Origin: Planctomycetota bacterium
GTDB lineage: Bacteria > Planctomycetota > Planctomycetia > JALXBF01
Direction of reading: 5' to 3'
Length of the DNA: 47,272 nt
Assembly: GCA_026991575.1 (NCBI GenBank)
Contig: JALXBF010000133.1
Location: forward strand, 1 to 47,272
In this document: one piece after another, positions 15,966 through 26,600 of the stretch
How positions within the stretch are numbered: position 1 is the first letter of the stretch
Layout: each line of letters opens with the position of its first letter
Translations under genes and position numbers: made by a program
The notes under the pieces: generated by a model
What the model was told of the DNA's origin: nothing
Database searches by the model: none
Seen by the model: only the letters and a program-made list of their open reading frames with translations

Positions 15966-17348
15966 TTATCCGATGTAGACGGGTTCTACAGGGTACTCCA
16001 CAAACCTTCGCTGCGGACGGTGCGAAAGGGCGACGAACACCGTGATTGGGCCCAGCCGCCCGATCAGCATCGCGACGATCAGCAGCAACTTGGCCGGCGT
16101 GCTTAGTGAGGGCGTTACGCCGGTGCTGAGGCCAACCGTGCCGAGCGCGGAGATCGTTTCAAAGAAGGCGTCCAGGAAGAAGGCATGCTCTTCGGAGGGC
16201 GACAGGCTTGCCTGCTCGGCAATCAGCACGGCCGCCAACATCACCATACCGATCACGGCAAACAGCAAGCTGGTCGCGATCGCTCGATTCACGGTTTCCG
16301 AACTGATGGTGCGGCGAAAAGCGAACACATGCTCGTGCCCGCCCAGCCGGCGCCAGGCGACCAGGACCAGCACCATCAGGGTCGATACCTTGAACCCCCC
16401 CGCTGTCGAGCACGGCCCCGCCCCCACCGACATCAACATGGTCGAGATCCACAGCGACGCGCTGCGCAGCTCGTCGGTGGGCACCGTGTTGAAACCGGCT
16501 GTCCGGCAGGTGACCGCTTGAAACAGGGCCGCGAGCAGTTTCACGGGCAGCGTGTCGGCCTGGAGCGTGTTGTGCCACTCCAACGCCAGGAACGCAAGCC
16601 AGCTTATCGCCAACAGTGCCCCCGTGCCCGCCAGCATCAGTTTACTGTGCAGTGACAGTCGCCACGGCTCTCGCCGGTATGCCCGTACCGCCGCACGGCC
16701 AAGATCGGCCAGCACCGGGAACCCAAGTCCGCCGAAAACAACCAAAACCATGATCGTGCCGCTGTACCACAGATCGCCGCGAAAGCGTTCGAGGCTGTCG
16801 TCATACAGCGAGAAGCCGGCATTGCAAAAAGCGGAAATCGAATGGAACAGAGCCCCCCAGAGTCCCTCATCGGGCCCCGTTCCCATCACCAGCGCATGAC
16901 CGGCAAGCGATAAGAACCCGGCGAACTCAAAGCCAAGGATCAGGGCCAGGATGCGGCCGAGCAGGCCAGCCAGGTGACGGCCGGGCTCCGAGCCCAGCGC
17001 TTCGGCAGCCGCCACGCGCTGGTGCATCGTGTCGCCACGACCGGTGGCCAGGGTCACAAAGGTCGTTACGGTCACGATTCCGATGCCACCGAGCTGAATG
17101 AGGCCGAGAATCACCAGTTGGCCCGCAAAGGAGTAGTCGTGCCCGGTTGATCGGACAGTCAGCCCTGTGACGCAGAGCGCACTTGTGGCAGTAAACAGCG
17201 CGTCCACCAGGCTGACCGGCCGGCTGCTGTCGTTGACGCTCCAGGGCATCATCAACAGCACCGTGCCCAGGGCGATGACCAACATGTAGGCGATGAACGC
17301 GAACCGGGCCGGGTACTGCTGTAATGCCCCGACGACTCGAGTGGCCAT
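15966..17348 (-). CDS. ktrB: Potassium transporter membrane subunit (KtrB/TrkH)
   Basis: This 460-residue inner-membrane protein has the four-repeat TrkH/KtrB layout. The four selectivity filter loops with their key Gly can be seen: LCVTGLTVRS, AFCNAGFSLY, CRTAGFNTV and ALGTVGLSTG. Each is flanked by two hydrophobic helices. The C-terminal LIGRLGPITVFVAL helix is typical. With the RCK subunit encoded five bases downstream it forms a K+ (or Na+-coupled K+) uptake system used in osmotic adaptation. The ATG at 17348 is followed directly by the cytoplasmic tip and first helix. The 184-base gap upstream holds no gene. Confidence 0.92.
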   Translation of the reverse strand: MATRVVGALQQYPARFAFIAYMLVIALGTVLLMMPWSVNDSSRPVSLVDALFTATSALCVTGLTVRSTGHDYSFAGQLVILGLIQLGGIGIVTVTTFVTLATGRGDTMHQRVAAAEALGSEPGRHLAGLLGRILALILGFEFAGFLSLAGHALVMGTGPDEGLWGALFHSISAFCNAGFSLYDDSLERFRGDLWYSGTIMVLVVFGGLGFPVLADLGRAAVRAYRREPWRLSLHSKLMLAGTGALLAISWLAFLALEWHNTLQADTLPVKLLAALFQAVTCRTAGFNTVPTDELRSASLWISTMLMSVGAGPCSTAGGFKVSTLMVLVLVAWRRLGGHEHVFAFRRTISSETVNRAIATSLLFAVIGMVMLAAVLIAEQASLSPSEEHAFFLDAFFETISALGTVGLSTGVTPSLSTPAKLLLIVAMLIGRLGPITVFVALSHRPQRRFVEYPVEPVYIG

Positions 17349-17532
17349 CGACGTCGCTCACTCGGCGAGGACCACAACCTCCAGCATCAGGCAAGCTGTT
17401 GCACCAGTGCCCGCGGGGAACACGGCGGCTATAGGGAAACTCACCCGCTGTCTGCGGTACCGGGCACTGTGGCCGTGCGGCGTTCCCGACCGCCGAATGG
17501 ACGCGGAGCAAGCCGTGGCTTCGGTGAGGGCA

Positions 17533-18243
17533 CTAGTCGTGAAGGCATTCTAATAGGGTCGTCAACGAGGAAACCGTCCACCCGGGACACTCTTTCTGGA
17601 ACCGATCAGATCGATCCACCAGGACCGCCGTCAGCCCTGCGGCACGCGCACCGAGCAGGTCGTTCACGTAGCTGTCCCCCACGTACAGTACGCGGTCCGC
17701 CGGACAGCGACAGGTCTCAACGAGCGCATCAAAGAACCGTTGGTGCGGCTTGCGGTAGCCCACCAGCGACGACACCACGCAGCCACGCAGCTGCTCATCG
17801 AGCCGCAATCCGCGACAGACAGCCAACAGCCTGCGGTCAAAATTGGAAGCCAGCACAACAGGCATGCCGAGCGCCGTGGCGGCCTGCAGAAGCTGCCGGG
17901 CGTCGTCGTAGAGCTGCCATGCGTCGGCACGGGCGAAATGCCCAAAGAGCCGCTCGAAGCAGGCGTTGCGCGCTGTCTCGGGCAGCTCAGCAAAGACGCT
18001 GTGGACGATTCGCCGCCAGCGCGCGTGTTCGCGGTCTTCATCGGTGCGCAGCAAGCCGCTGCCGAGGTCGTGGCCTTCCTCGGCCAGGTACGCGGCGCGC
18101 AATCTCCGAGCTGCCTCCTCCACGCTCAGCCGTGCACCGAACTCCTGGCCCACGCGGTGATAGGCAACCGCCGCAGCCGGCTGCGGACGCAGCACGGTAC
18201 CGACCGCATCCAGGGCCAAGCAGGAAAACTTACCGGGCAACAT
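17533..18243 (-). CDS. HAD-family hydrolase (phosphatase-like)
   Basis: This 236-residue protein has HAD motif I ALDAVGTVL (nucleophile Asp about 12), a helical cap, motif II in VLASNFDRR, motif III Lys in the GYRKPHQRFF segment and motif IV YVGDSYVNDLLGARAAG. It belongs to the HAD-IA class of phosphoglycolate phosphatase-like enzymes; the substrate is unknown. Motif I has Val-Gly where many members have x-Asp-Gly, so the usual second (acid/base) Asp is replaced, which is seen in some dehalogenase- or HDHD3-like members. Its start overlaps the end of the PVC heme protein gene by 14 bases, showing translational coupling. Confidence 0.82.
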   Translation of the reverse strand: MLPGKFSCLALDAVGTVLRPQPAAAVAYHRVGQEFGARLSVEEAARRLRAAYLAEEGHDLGSGLLRTDEDREHARWRRIVHSVFAELPETARNACFERLFGHFARADAWQLYDDARQLLQAATALGMPVVLASNFDRRLLAVCRGLRLDEQLRGCVVSSLVGYRKPHQRFFDALVETCRCPADRVLYVGDSYVNDLLGARAAGLTAVLVDRSDRFQKECPGWTVSSLTTLLECLHD

Positions 18244-21200
18244 CCTCAGCAGGCCCAGACAGCAGGTAGGCGATCAGATCCGCGATGTCCTTTGGTCGAA
18301 GCTGTTCTTCGAACCCCTCGGGCATCAGAGACTGACCCGAGGCAGCAATCTGCTCAATGTTGCTTCTGAGCACTGTCTCGGTCGACCCGTCCGCTTTACC
18401 CAGGGTGATTGCCGTGGCACTCTCAGAGACGATCCTGCCGTTCAGCACACGCCCATCGCGCAGGAGCACGTTGTAGGTCAGGAATTCGGGCGCGACCTCA
18501 CGGTTCGGATCGAGAATCGCGATCAGCAACGCTTCAGGATCACGGTTTCGCACGGTGTTGAGGTCCGGGCCGACCGCCCCGCCTTCGCCCCGCACCGCGT
18601 GACACTTTTCGCAGTGTTGCTTGTACAGGTCCGCGCCACGGCGAGCGTCTCCTTTGCCGATCGCGCCGGCCGCCACGTAGCGCTTCACCAACGCAGCGCG
18701 GTCCGAGCTGGTCAGGGCTGCCCCGAGCACCTGCTTAGCCCGCGCACGCACCACCGCGTCTCGAGCAGACCGCAGCCGGTTGCGCACGTCGGGGTCAAGG
18801 TCGTGAATCGTAAGTTGGCCGGAGGCTATTCCGTCCAGCAGTGCCAGGGCCCCTTCGCGCCGCGCCAGTAAACTCTCAGCCAGGGCACGCCTCACGGCCG
18901 GCGTCAGTCCGCGCCACAACGGCAGCACCGCTGCATACCAACGGTCCCGACGCACCTGGCCAGCCACCCGCACGAAATGCTGCTGAATCACGGACGGCAC
19001 CTGAGGCTGGAAGATTGCCTCTACTACGTCCGCAAGCCGCTCCGAGGGTGCATGAGCCAACAGCGTGACCTCTAGCCCACGGCCCCGGCCCTTCAGCACG
19101 CTGTCAGCTGCCAACTCCAGGAGCTGCTCCCACACAGCTAGCGCCCGCTTGCCCCCGGCCGTGCTTTCCAGGAACCGGTCCAGCGTACGGCCGCGGCGGG
19201 CGGCACCGTCGGCCAAACCTACCGCCAGCGCGTAGGATAACGCGTCAGGGGCCCGGTCGGCCAGCTCGGCCAGCAGCCGGGCCGCTTCCTTGCTGCGGTT
19301 GGCCGCAGCAAGCATCTCGGCCAGCTGCCGCGTGGACGCAACGGCAGCTTCGCTTGCGTTCCCAGAGCGCACGAGCACGGTTAGCACAGACGCCGCTCTG
19401 CTCAGCCCCGTGGTTGTGAGCTGTTCGGTCGGTGAGCAGGACGAAAGCGTGGCCGTTCTCAGCCAGCTGTCCGCTGACCCGTCGGCGAGCAGGGCGGCCA
19501 ACGCCCGGATGGCCGGTTGCGAATCGACCTGGCCAAGGCCGTAGGCGGCGTATAAACGGACGCGCGGTGCGCGATCACGTGCCGCGTCCACGAACAGCTT
19601 TGCGATGGCCGGCGAGACGGGTAGCTGCAGAGCGGCCCGCACGGCTTGTTCCCGCACTTCGGGCACGGGACATCGCGCTAGTTTCGCCAGCAGGCTCTCG
19701 TCGGCTGCGTCAAAACGGACCAGCAGCCACAGCGCCGCGACGCGCGCGGCGGGCGGCTGAGCGTCACTCAGGCACAGGCTACGCAACGGACCGGCGACGT
19801 CGCGCGCGTTGCGCTCGAAGAGCAATCGTTGAGCCGTGTCGCGCACCCAGCCCCGCGGTGATGCCAGCAGCTCGACCAGCTCGCGATTGCTTGCTCGGTC
19901 CAACCGCACAGCTCCCCCCGTAGCGGACGGCCTGGCTCGTGCCCGCACCCGCCAGATCCGGCCGCGATCTCGACCACTGGTCAGGTTCATGTGGCGCTTC
20001 ATGAACTCGGGGATCGAGGCCGGGTGTTCGACGACCTCGCGGTACATGTCGCAGATGTACAACGCGCCGTCCGGACCGTTGGCGAAGTTGACCGGTCGGA
20101 ACCAAAGGTCCTCACAGGCAAGGAACTCGCGTCCCTGCTCGACCCGCCGTGCCCGGAACGTGGTACCGAACGGCTCCAGCCGCTTGCGGTGGACGAGATT
20201 GCCCGCAACGTCACCGACGAACAGGTTCCCATAGAAGCCGTCACCGAGGGCGTCGCCACGGTAGACGGTGATGCCGGTTGCCGAGGTGAAGTAGCCGACT
20301 GCTTTGCCACCGTGTTCGATCGGGCCGGGCACGAGGCCAGCAACACGGAGCCGCGTGCGGATGACGCGCCAGGCCTCAGGGGGACTGATCCGATAAACAA
20401 CGGCCGACGCCCCTTCGACAGCGATCGAATCGACCGCACGGGTTACACGCAGGTATTGGTTCCTTGCTAGATAAGCGCGCTCCAAGACCACGAACCGCGC
20501 GTGATCTGAGTTGTTGCACACGAAGCGTCGCCCGTAATCGTCGACGCTGTGGCCAAACTGGCCGCCGCCGGTGGTGAGCTCGAACACGTCCGGGGGCATC
20601 ATGCGCACGTCGTTGCCCCCCAAGCCAATCGGTTCCCGGAACCGGAACCACCGCTGTGCACGCACCTGGCCCCCGTTTCGGCCGTTGGCGAAGTACAGCC
20701 GGCAGTCGACCGACCAGAGCAGCCCGTTGGCGAGCGCTTGGACATTCTGCGTACCAAGGCCTGTCAGCACTCGCTCACGAACCTCGGCACGGTCATCTCC
20801 GTCGCGGTCTGCGAGGAACCAGAGGTCCGGGGGGGCCAGCACGAGGATGCCATCGCGCCAGGGCTGCACGGACGTCGGCCAGTGCAGCCGGTCGGCGAAG
20901 ACCGTGGCAGTCTCATACAGGCCGTCGCCGTCGCGATCGCGGAGCAGTCGGATACGGCCAGCCTCCTCAGGGTCATCTGCCCCGAATGGATAGTCGCGCA
21001 TCTCGACGACAAAGAGTCGCCCTGCGGCGTCGAACGCAAGGTCAACGGGGTCGACGACGTTCGGCTCGGCGGCCACAAGCTCGACGACAAGTCCGTCGGC
21101 CACCTGCATCGCACGCCGCTGCTGTGCCGGGGTACGCGGCGGGATCGGTTTCAACTGCTGCGCCAACTCCTGGGCCGTCGGAAGCCGGCCTTGCTGCTGC

Positions 21201-21289
21201 TGCTGTGGCAGGTCTTGCCCCGTAGCGATGCTGCTCGGAACACGGCAAACCAGGAGAGTCACCAGGACCAGGTTCAGGCGGTAGGACAT
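18230..21289 (-). CDS. Exported PVC-type protein: beta-propeller, HEAT repeats and cytochrome c domain
   Basis: This 1019-residue protein starts with a signal peptide (residues 1 to about 23), then a Gln-rich stretch. A six-bladed propeller of the putative membrane-bound dehydrogenase type follows (VDPVDLAFDAAGRLFVVEMRDYP, DRDGDGLYE, LANGLLWSVD). From about 490 to 800 there are Ala/Leu/Arg-rich helical HEAT repeats. The C-terminal cytochrome c domain carries CEKCH at about 893-897 with a possible Met ligand in SLMPEGFEE, and GAVGPDLN after it. These multi-domain proteins are abundant in Planctomycetes and Verrucomicrobia and are thought to oxidise sugars in the periplasm; this is unproven. 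The start at 21289 was chosen since the signal peptide begins there; a frame to 21349 adds 20 polar residues. Confidence 0.85.
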   Translation of the reverse strand: MSYRLNLVLVTLLVCRVPSSIATGQDLPQQQQQGRLPTAQELAQQLKPIPPRTPAQQRRAMQVADGLVVELVAAEPNVVDPVDLAFDAAGRLFVVEMRDYPFGADDPEEAGRIRLLRDRDGDGLYETATVFADRLHWPTSVQPWRDGILVLAPPDLWFLADRDGDDRAEVRERVLTGLGTQNVQALANGLLWSVDCRLYFANGRNGGQVRAQRWFRFREPIGLGGNDVRMMPPDVFELTTGGGQFGHSVDDYGRRFVCNNSDHARFVVLERAYLARNQYLRVTRAVDSIAVEGASAVVYRISPPEAWRVIRTRLRVAGLVPGPIEHGGKAVGYFTSATGITVYRGDALGDGFYGNLFVGDVAGNLVHRKRLEPFGTTFRARRVEQGREFLACEDLWFRPVNFANGPDGALYICDMYREVVEHPASIPEFMKRHMNLTSGRDRGRIWRVRARARPSATGGAVRLDRASNRELVELLASPRGWVRDTAQRLLFERNARDVAGPLRSLCLSDAQPPAARVAALWLLVRFDAADESLLAKLARCPVPEVREQAVRAALQLPVSPAIAKLFVDAARDRAPRVRLYAAYGLGQVDSQPAIRALAALLADGSADSWLRTATLSSCSPTEQLTTTGLSRAASVLTVLVRSGNASEAAVASTRQLAEMLAAANRSKEAARLLAELADRAPDALSYALAVGLADGAARRGRTLDRFLESTAGGKRALAVWEQLLELAADSVLKGRGRGLEVTLLAHAPSERLADVVEAIFQPQVPSVIQQHFVRVAGQVRRDRWYAAVLPLWRGLTPAVRRALAESLLARREGALALLDGIASGQLTIHDLDPDVRNRLRSARDAVVRARAKQVLGAALTSSDRAALVKRYVAAGAIGKGDARRGADLYKQHCEKCHAVRGEGGAVGPDLNTVRNRDPEALLIAILDPNREVAPEFLTYNVLLRDGRVLNGRIVSESATAITLGKADGSTETVLRSNIEQIAASGQSLMPEGFEEQLRPKDIADLIAYLLSGPAEDVAR

Positions 21290-21592
21290 CGGAGGGATCT
21301 CACACCACTTTCCGTCAGTCGATTGGTCAGTGCTTCGGCCAGTGCCCAACTAGTCATCCTACTGCGGGCAACGCAACGAACGCCATACCGGGGTGCATCG
21401 GTCACCGAACGTTTGAGCCAGCCCGATGGCAGGTCAGGCCCGGTCGGCGTTGGGCGAGCCCCGTGCCTGTTTAGGTAAGATCGGGCAGCTGCGCAGTTGG
21501 TCCCCTGGCCGCGCGGACGGGCGCTCTGGCCCGCAGGGGACACCGACAGCTGCAAGAAATCCCAGGGGCCGATTGGGACGAGAGGTGTAGCC
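21290..21592. promoter_or_regulatory. Divergent intergenic region between heme protein and enolase-superfamily genes
   Basis: This 303-base region must hold promoters in both directions. A TAAGAT box about 110 bases before the ATG at 21593 resembles a -10 element, but no well-spaced -35 box was found. No clear dyad operator was seen. Confidence 0.3.
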
Positions 21593-22795
21593 ATGCAGCG
21601 GACGATGACACGCCGCCAGATGCTGCGTTTTATCGGCCAGGGTGCAGCCGCTGCCGCGCTGGCAGCTCTGCATGATCCGGCCGAAGCCATCGGCGACAAT
21701 GGCCTGGCGAGGCGGCTGAAGGTCAAGCAGATCAAGACATACGTGCTGCGCACCGGTCACACGGTCGTCGAGGTCGTGACGGATCGGGGCATACGCGGTT
21801 GGGGCGAGTGCAGTCCGATGGTGCACGGGTCGGTCTTCGCGCGGCTGATAGAGCACGCCATTGCCCCGCGTGTGATCGGTCGCAATCCGTTCGACGTGGA
21901 ACGCATCTGGCGGTCGGTGTTCTTCGGCCGTTACAAGCTTGGGCCCATGGGGGTGTACCTTGAGGCGATTGCTGGCGTGGACATCGCCCTGTGGGACATC
22001 ATGGGCAAGGCTCTGGACCTGCCGTGCTACATGCTGTTGGGTGGCAAGCTACGTGACCAAGTCCCGCTCTATGCCAGCGCCATGCGGATGCGCCGCACGC
22101 CCGAGCAGGAGGTCGAGTTCCTAAGAGGTTGGTACGAACGTGGCTTCCGTGCCGCAAAGATCCACCCGTATGAGCGATGGGCATTCAACCAGGGACGAGA
22201 CGACACGCTGGAGGTCGCCCGCGCGGTACGCGAAGCACTGCCCGGGATGGCCCTGATGGTCGACGTCAACAACGCGTACACCGTGGATCGTGCGCTGGCC
22301 GTTGGTCGGGCACTCGAGGAGCTGGGCTGCGTGCTGTTCGAAGAGCCGATCGCTGCCTACGACTACGACGGTTACGCTCGTCTTTGCGACGCGCTGGAGA
22401 TCCCCGTCGGGGCCGGCGAACAGGAGTACACGGTCTGGCAGCACAAGGACCTGATCCTGCGCGGGCGCATTGATGTGATTCAGCCCGACGTGGTCAAGTG
22501 CGGCGGTTTGACCGAGCTACGCAAGATCGGCACCCTGGCGATTGCCTTCAACCGACCGATCCGCTGCCACAACACCCAGCCCACCATCGGCACGGCTGCC
22601 CACTATCACTTCTGGGTCTCCGCGCCGATGTGCATCGTGGAGCAGGAATACCCGGCCGACTTCCACCCGCTACGCGACCGCTACCAACTGCTCACTGAAC
22701 CGCTGCCGATCAAGAACGGCAGCTTGCGGATGCCGGATCGAGCGGGCATCGGTGTGGAGCTCAACCGCAAGGTGCTAGCCGAGCTGACCGTCTAG
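21593..22795 (+). CDS. Tat-exported enolase-superfamily enzyme, mandelate racemase group
   Basis: This 400-residue protein begins with a twin-arginine signal (MTRRQMLRF then an Ala-rich hydrophobic run to about 30). The mature part has the enolase fold: Lys189 in AAKIH, metal ligands Asp224 (VDVNNAY), Glu250 (FEEP) and Glu276 (GAGE), Asp299 in QPD, His326 in CHNTQ and Glu350, the set of the mandelate racemase subgroup. Members are mostly acid-sugar dehydratases or racemases; the substrate here is unknown, and export to the periplasm points to sugar acids met outside the cytoplasm. Start 21593 was chosen because the Tat signal begins there; an upstream frame is open to 21497. It ends four bases into the convergent response regulator gene. 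Confidence 0.87.
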   Translation: MQRTMTRRQMLRFIGQGAAAAALAALHDPAEAIGDNGLARRLKVKQIKTYVLRTGHTVVEVVTDRGIRGWGECSPMVHGSVFARLIEHAIAPRVIGRNPFDVERIWRSVFFGRYKLGPMGVYLEAIAGVDIALWDIMGKALDLPCYMLLGGKLRDQVPLYASAMRMRRTPEQEVEFLRGWYERGFRAAKIHPYERWAFNQGRDDTLEVARAVREALPGMALMVDVNNAYTVDRALAVGRALEELGCVLFEEPIAAYDYDGYARLCDALEIPVGAGEQEYTVWQHKDLILRGRIDVIQPDVVKCGGLTELRKIGTLAIAFNRPIRCHNTQPTIGTAAHYHFWVSAPMCIVEQEYPADFHPLRDRYQLLTEPLPIKNGSLRMPDRAGIGVELNRKVLAELTV

Positions 22796-23292
22796 CTGTC
22801 GTCGGTCGTTTTCTTGCGCCGCCGGGTCGTCCGCTTCTTCTTGGGGGTCTCCTCGGCCCCAGCCTCGTCGGCCTCCGCCGGGTCCTGCTCCGCATCGGAG
22901 GCCGACTCAGTTGGTTGGTCTTGTTCGGCGAAGATGCGGTCGATGCTTTCGAGCAACCGCTCCATGGCAAACGGTTTGCGAATGTAGTCGCGCACCCCAA
23001 GCATCTCGGCATACGCCTTGTGGCGGCTGCCTTCGTTAGCCGTGATCATGATGATTGGGGGGGCATCGGGGCGCCGCGCCATGCTCTCCAACACCGGGAA
23101 CCCGCCCCGCTTGGGCATCATCATGTCCAGGATGATCAAGTCGGGCGGATGCTGTTCGGCGATGACCTGTCCCTGGTAACCGTTCGCGGCGCAGAAAACC
23201 TCATAGCCTCGTCCTTCTAGCACGGTACGGATTGCGCCGACGATCTCCGGATCGTCATCCACTACCAGGATGCGCTTCGTTGTCATCGACAT
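22792..23292 (-). CDS. Response regulator with acidic and Lys/Arg-rich C-terminal tail
   Basis: This 166-residue protein has a full receiver domain (about 6-122): Asp12-Asp13, phospho-acceptor Asp56 in DLIILDMMMP, Thr in MITANEG and Lys in YIRKPF. Instead of an output domain there is a 45-residue disordered tail: first acidic (Asp/Glu/Ala), then a basic block KKKRTTRRRKK. Basic tails of this kind resemble histone H1-like tails and might bind DNA, RNA or membranes. No kinase gene is near. The stop overlaps the convergent enolase gene stop by four bases. Confidence 0.85.
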   Translation of the reverse strand: MSMTTKRILVVDDDPEIVGAIRTVLEGRGYEVFCAANGYQGQVIAEQHPPDLIILDMMMPKRGGFPVLESMARRPDAPPIIMITANEGSRHKAYAEMLGVRDYIRKPFAMERLLESIDRIFAEQDQPTESASDAEQDPAEADEAGAEETPKKKRTTRRRKKTTDDS

Positions 23293-23503
23293 CGCTCACC
23301 TCACCAAGGCCACTTGCCGCTGTCCTGCTTAATCCTACTGGAGTTTGCCCAATTGTCCACGCGATCGCATGCAGTCTCGCCTGCCGATCCATGCACCCGT
23401 CCGGGGCGACCGCCCACAGGAACCCCAAAGGCCTGCTGCCAGTGGACGGCCGCAGGGTGCAGGTCGCGGTGGGCCGGTTACACGGATTTTGACGAAAGTG
23501 CCG

Positions 23504-23520
23504 ATCGGTCATCGACCGAT
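23504..23520. promoter_or_regulatory. Operator-like dyad before the SMC-like ATPase gene
   Basis: ATCGGTC and GACCGAT form a perfect 7 bp inverted repeat around three bases. TTGACG (23490-23495) lies nine bases upstream and could be a -35 box, placing the dyad in the promoter spacer. It sits in the 321-base divergent gap between the response regulator and the ATPase. The binding protein is unknown. Confidence 0.35.
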
Positions 23521-23613
23521 ACCGTTAGCAGGAGTCTCCTGCCGTCGCCAGTGCCGGCCCCACTTGCCCGAGAGGCGCATGCCGATGACCCGAATCGCTG
23601 GCGAACAGATCCG

Positions 23614-26600
23614 GTGACCGAGCGCGCCGAGGATGCTGCACACATCGTTCGCTACCACCGCCTGACGCTCGCCGGGTTCGGCCGCTACGAGCGGCCTACT
23701 CGGTTCGAGTTGGGGGGGCGATCGCGGGTATTCACCGCCAATAACGAGCGGGGCAAGACGACCTTCGTCAAGGGCCTGCACTACACACTGTTCGGGTCAC
23801 CGCCGGGCAAGAAGCGCGAGACATTTCGACGCAAGTACTGGCACTGGTCCAAGCCGAAGCAGTTCTGGGGTGAACTGGAGTTTACCGTCGGGACCACCGT
23901 CTGGCGCCTGCGACGCGATTTCCGGCGCGACACGGTTTGGGTTTACCGGCTTGAGAACCAGAAGGCGGAGCCTGTACTCGACGGTGTCAAGCACCGGCAG
24001 AAGACGCGCCCCGAACCGGAACACCCCTACGCGACGCTGCTCCGCGAGTGGTTTGGGCTGGACAATCCCGAACTGTTCGACGCACTCTTCTGCATCAACC
24101 AGCACTCGGCCGTGCTCCTGCGAGCCCAGATCGACGAACGGCTCTGGCAGCACGTGTACGGCAACGCAGCCCGGGAACTGGAAGCCAGACGTGAGGTGCT
24201 CTTCCAGCAATTCCGCCAGCTCACGTGTCGGACGCGCGATTTCGGCATCAGCCTCGGCAGTCGCGGTGGTCGTAACGGCCGCAACCAGGGGCGCATCGAG
24301 GAGCTGGAAGGCGAGCTGGGGCAGCTGCGGCGCGAGCTGTCTGAGTTAGACGAGCAGCACCAGCAGTTGCAGGCCCGGGTGAACGAGCTGAGTGACCGGC
24401 TTGCTCGGCTGCAGGCGTCCCGCACCGCGGCCGAACAACTACCCGGGTGGCGCCGCTGGTTGGAGCTTCAGCAAGCGCTGGTCGCCGAGGTTGCGCGCTT
24501 GGAAAAAGCCGCGCCGCTACGCGCGCACCTGGCCCAGCAGCCCGACGGTGGGCACCTGGCCTGCCAACTGGCAGAACTACTGGACGAATTGGGGTTAAGC
24601 CACGAGGACCCAGCCACGCTCGCCCATGCGGTCGACCGCTATGCGAGCTGGCGACAGGAACGCGAAGCGCTCGAAGTTGAGCTGGAGCGGCTCCAGCAAC
24701 AACGACGTTCGCTAGCAGCGGAGCTGGAGCAGCTTCGCCGCGAGTGTGAGCGGCTCAGCGATGTGGCCGGGCGTCCGGAGTTGCCCGAACAGCTGAGCCG
24801 CCTTCGCGAGCTCTCCGCCGAGCTACGGCGGCTCGAGGCCTTGCACCGCGAACTGGCTGCCCAGGCCACCGAACGCGATCGGATGGAGCAGCAGCAACGC
24901 GAAACCCTGCTGAAGAGCCTGCGCAAGTACCGGGACGCGGCCCGCCGCATCGCTGCACTGGACGAGCGGCGCCAGCAGCTGAAGACACACCTGGAAGAGC
25001 TCACCTGCCAGCTGGCCAAGTGGCAAGATGCCCTTCACCGCGCGCAAGAGGCCCACGAACGGGCAATGCAAATGCTACAAGACAACGAGGCGGCGCTCCG
25101 CTCGGCTCAAGAGGAACGCGACCAGGAACGGCGTCACCTCAGCGAACTGGAGCAGGAACTGAAGAGGCGGTTTCCCCTGCTCTGCGAGGCGCCTCCAGAA
25201 CTGCCTAAACTCTGGGACCGGCTGAGGGCCCTGCACCAGGAGCGGGAACAGATCGATCGCAGCCAGCAGCGGCTGGACGTCCAGCTCCGCGTCGCGCGGT
25301 CTCGGTTGAAGTGGCGTCGAGGATTGCTGGCTGCCGGGTCGCTGACGACACTGGCCATCGCGTGCGTCGGCCGCGACCTGATCGACTGGTCCTGCGCCGC
25401 AATTGCCCTTGCCCTGACCCGGGCCTCGGCCGGCGCCTTTCCCGTACCCAGGATCGCGATGCTCGAAGAGCAGACGGCCGAGCTGCGCCAGCAGCGGCGA
25501 ACCGTTGAACGGGAGATCGCATCGATAACCGCCATGCTCGGCGAAAGGTTCCGGCCAACTCGGGAACTGGAGACCGAAGTGCGTGCTAGCTGGGAAGATT
25601 ACCGCCGCATGGTGCAGCAGATCGAACAGCTTCGCCAGTCGATCGCACGGCGGAAGTCGTTGGCTGCCACAGAGGAACATGCCGCCTCGGTACGCCGTGA
25701 ACTGGAAGAGACGGCGGCCAGCGCCGCGGAAGAAGCTGCGGCAGCCCGCCAGCGCATCGAGGCCCTGACCGAAGAAGCCGGCCAGTGCAGGCAGGAGCTT
25801 GAACGACTGGAAGCAGAACGGCAGGACGCCGTCGGCATTTTCGGGGACGGGCGGGTCAGGACTCATGCGGCCGAACTACTCGACCAGTCCGCCGGTGCAG
25901 TCCTCTTCGAGGCAGGTTTGATTAGCCCGGACGACGACCTGGATGGTGTCATTTCAGCGCTGGCCACCATCGATGACGCGACCCTGGAGGACCTTGTCGG
26001 AAAAGCGACCGAGAAGGCAGACACCGAACTGGCGGCGACCGTTCAGTGGCGCCGAGAAGTGTGGTGGAGCTGGGTGAATCTCGGGTTCGACCGTGCTGGT
26101 TCAGACCCGGCGTCAGATCCGCCGGAGCAATTCGACGCGGATGACGCCGTCGAGGAGCTACGTCGCAGACGGGCTCAGCTTGCTGAGGCCGTGGCCCCAT
26201 TCGACGAGACAACTGACGAGGCCGACCTGCGCAAGCAGCTGGAGGAGTACGAGGCGACACGTGAGCTGGTCGCGGAGGCCGAGCGGGAGCTGCATCAGCT
26301 CGACGAGCGGATCGCCGAAACCCAGGCGCGCCTGCAAGAGTGCCTCGCAGAGTGCCCCGGGGAGGCTGACCGGCTGGAGCGGTTGCTGAACGAGTACGGC
26401 AACAGCGTCGCCGTCTTTGCCGACCATTGTGAACGACTGCAACAGTGGCGGGCCTGGTCGCAGGAGCTGGAGCGACTTGCTGACGAAGCGAAACTGACGG
26501 CAGACGAGAACTTACCCCAGCAACTGGAAGCGCTTGAGGAAACCGTTGAGCACCTTCGCGCACGGTCGCGAGCACTGCTGGAGCAGTTCCCGTTTCTGGC

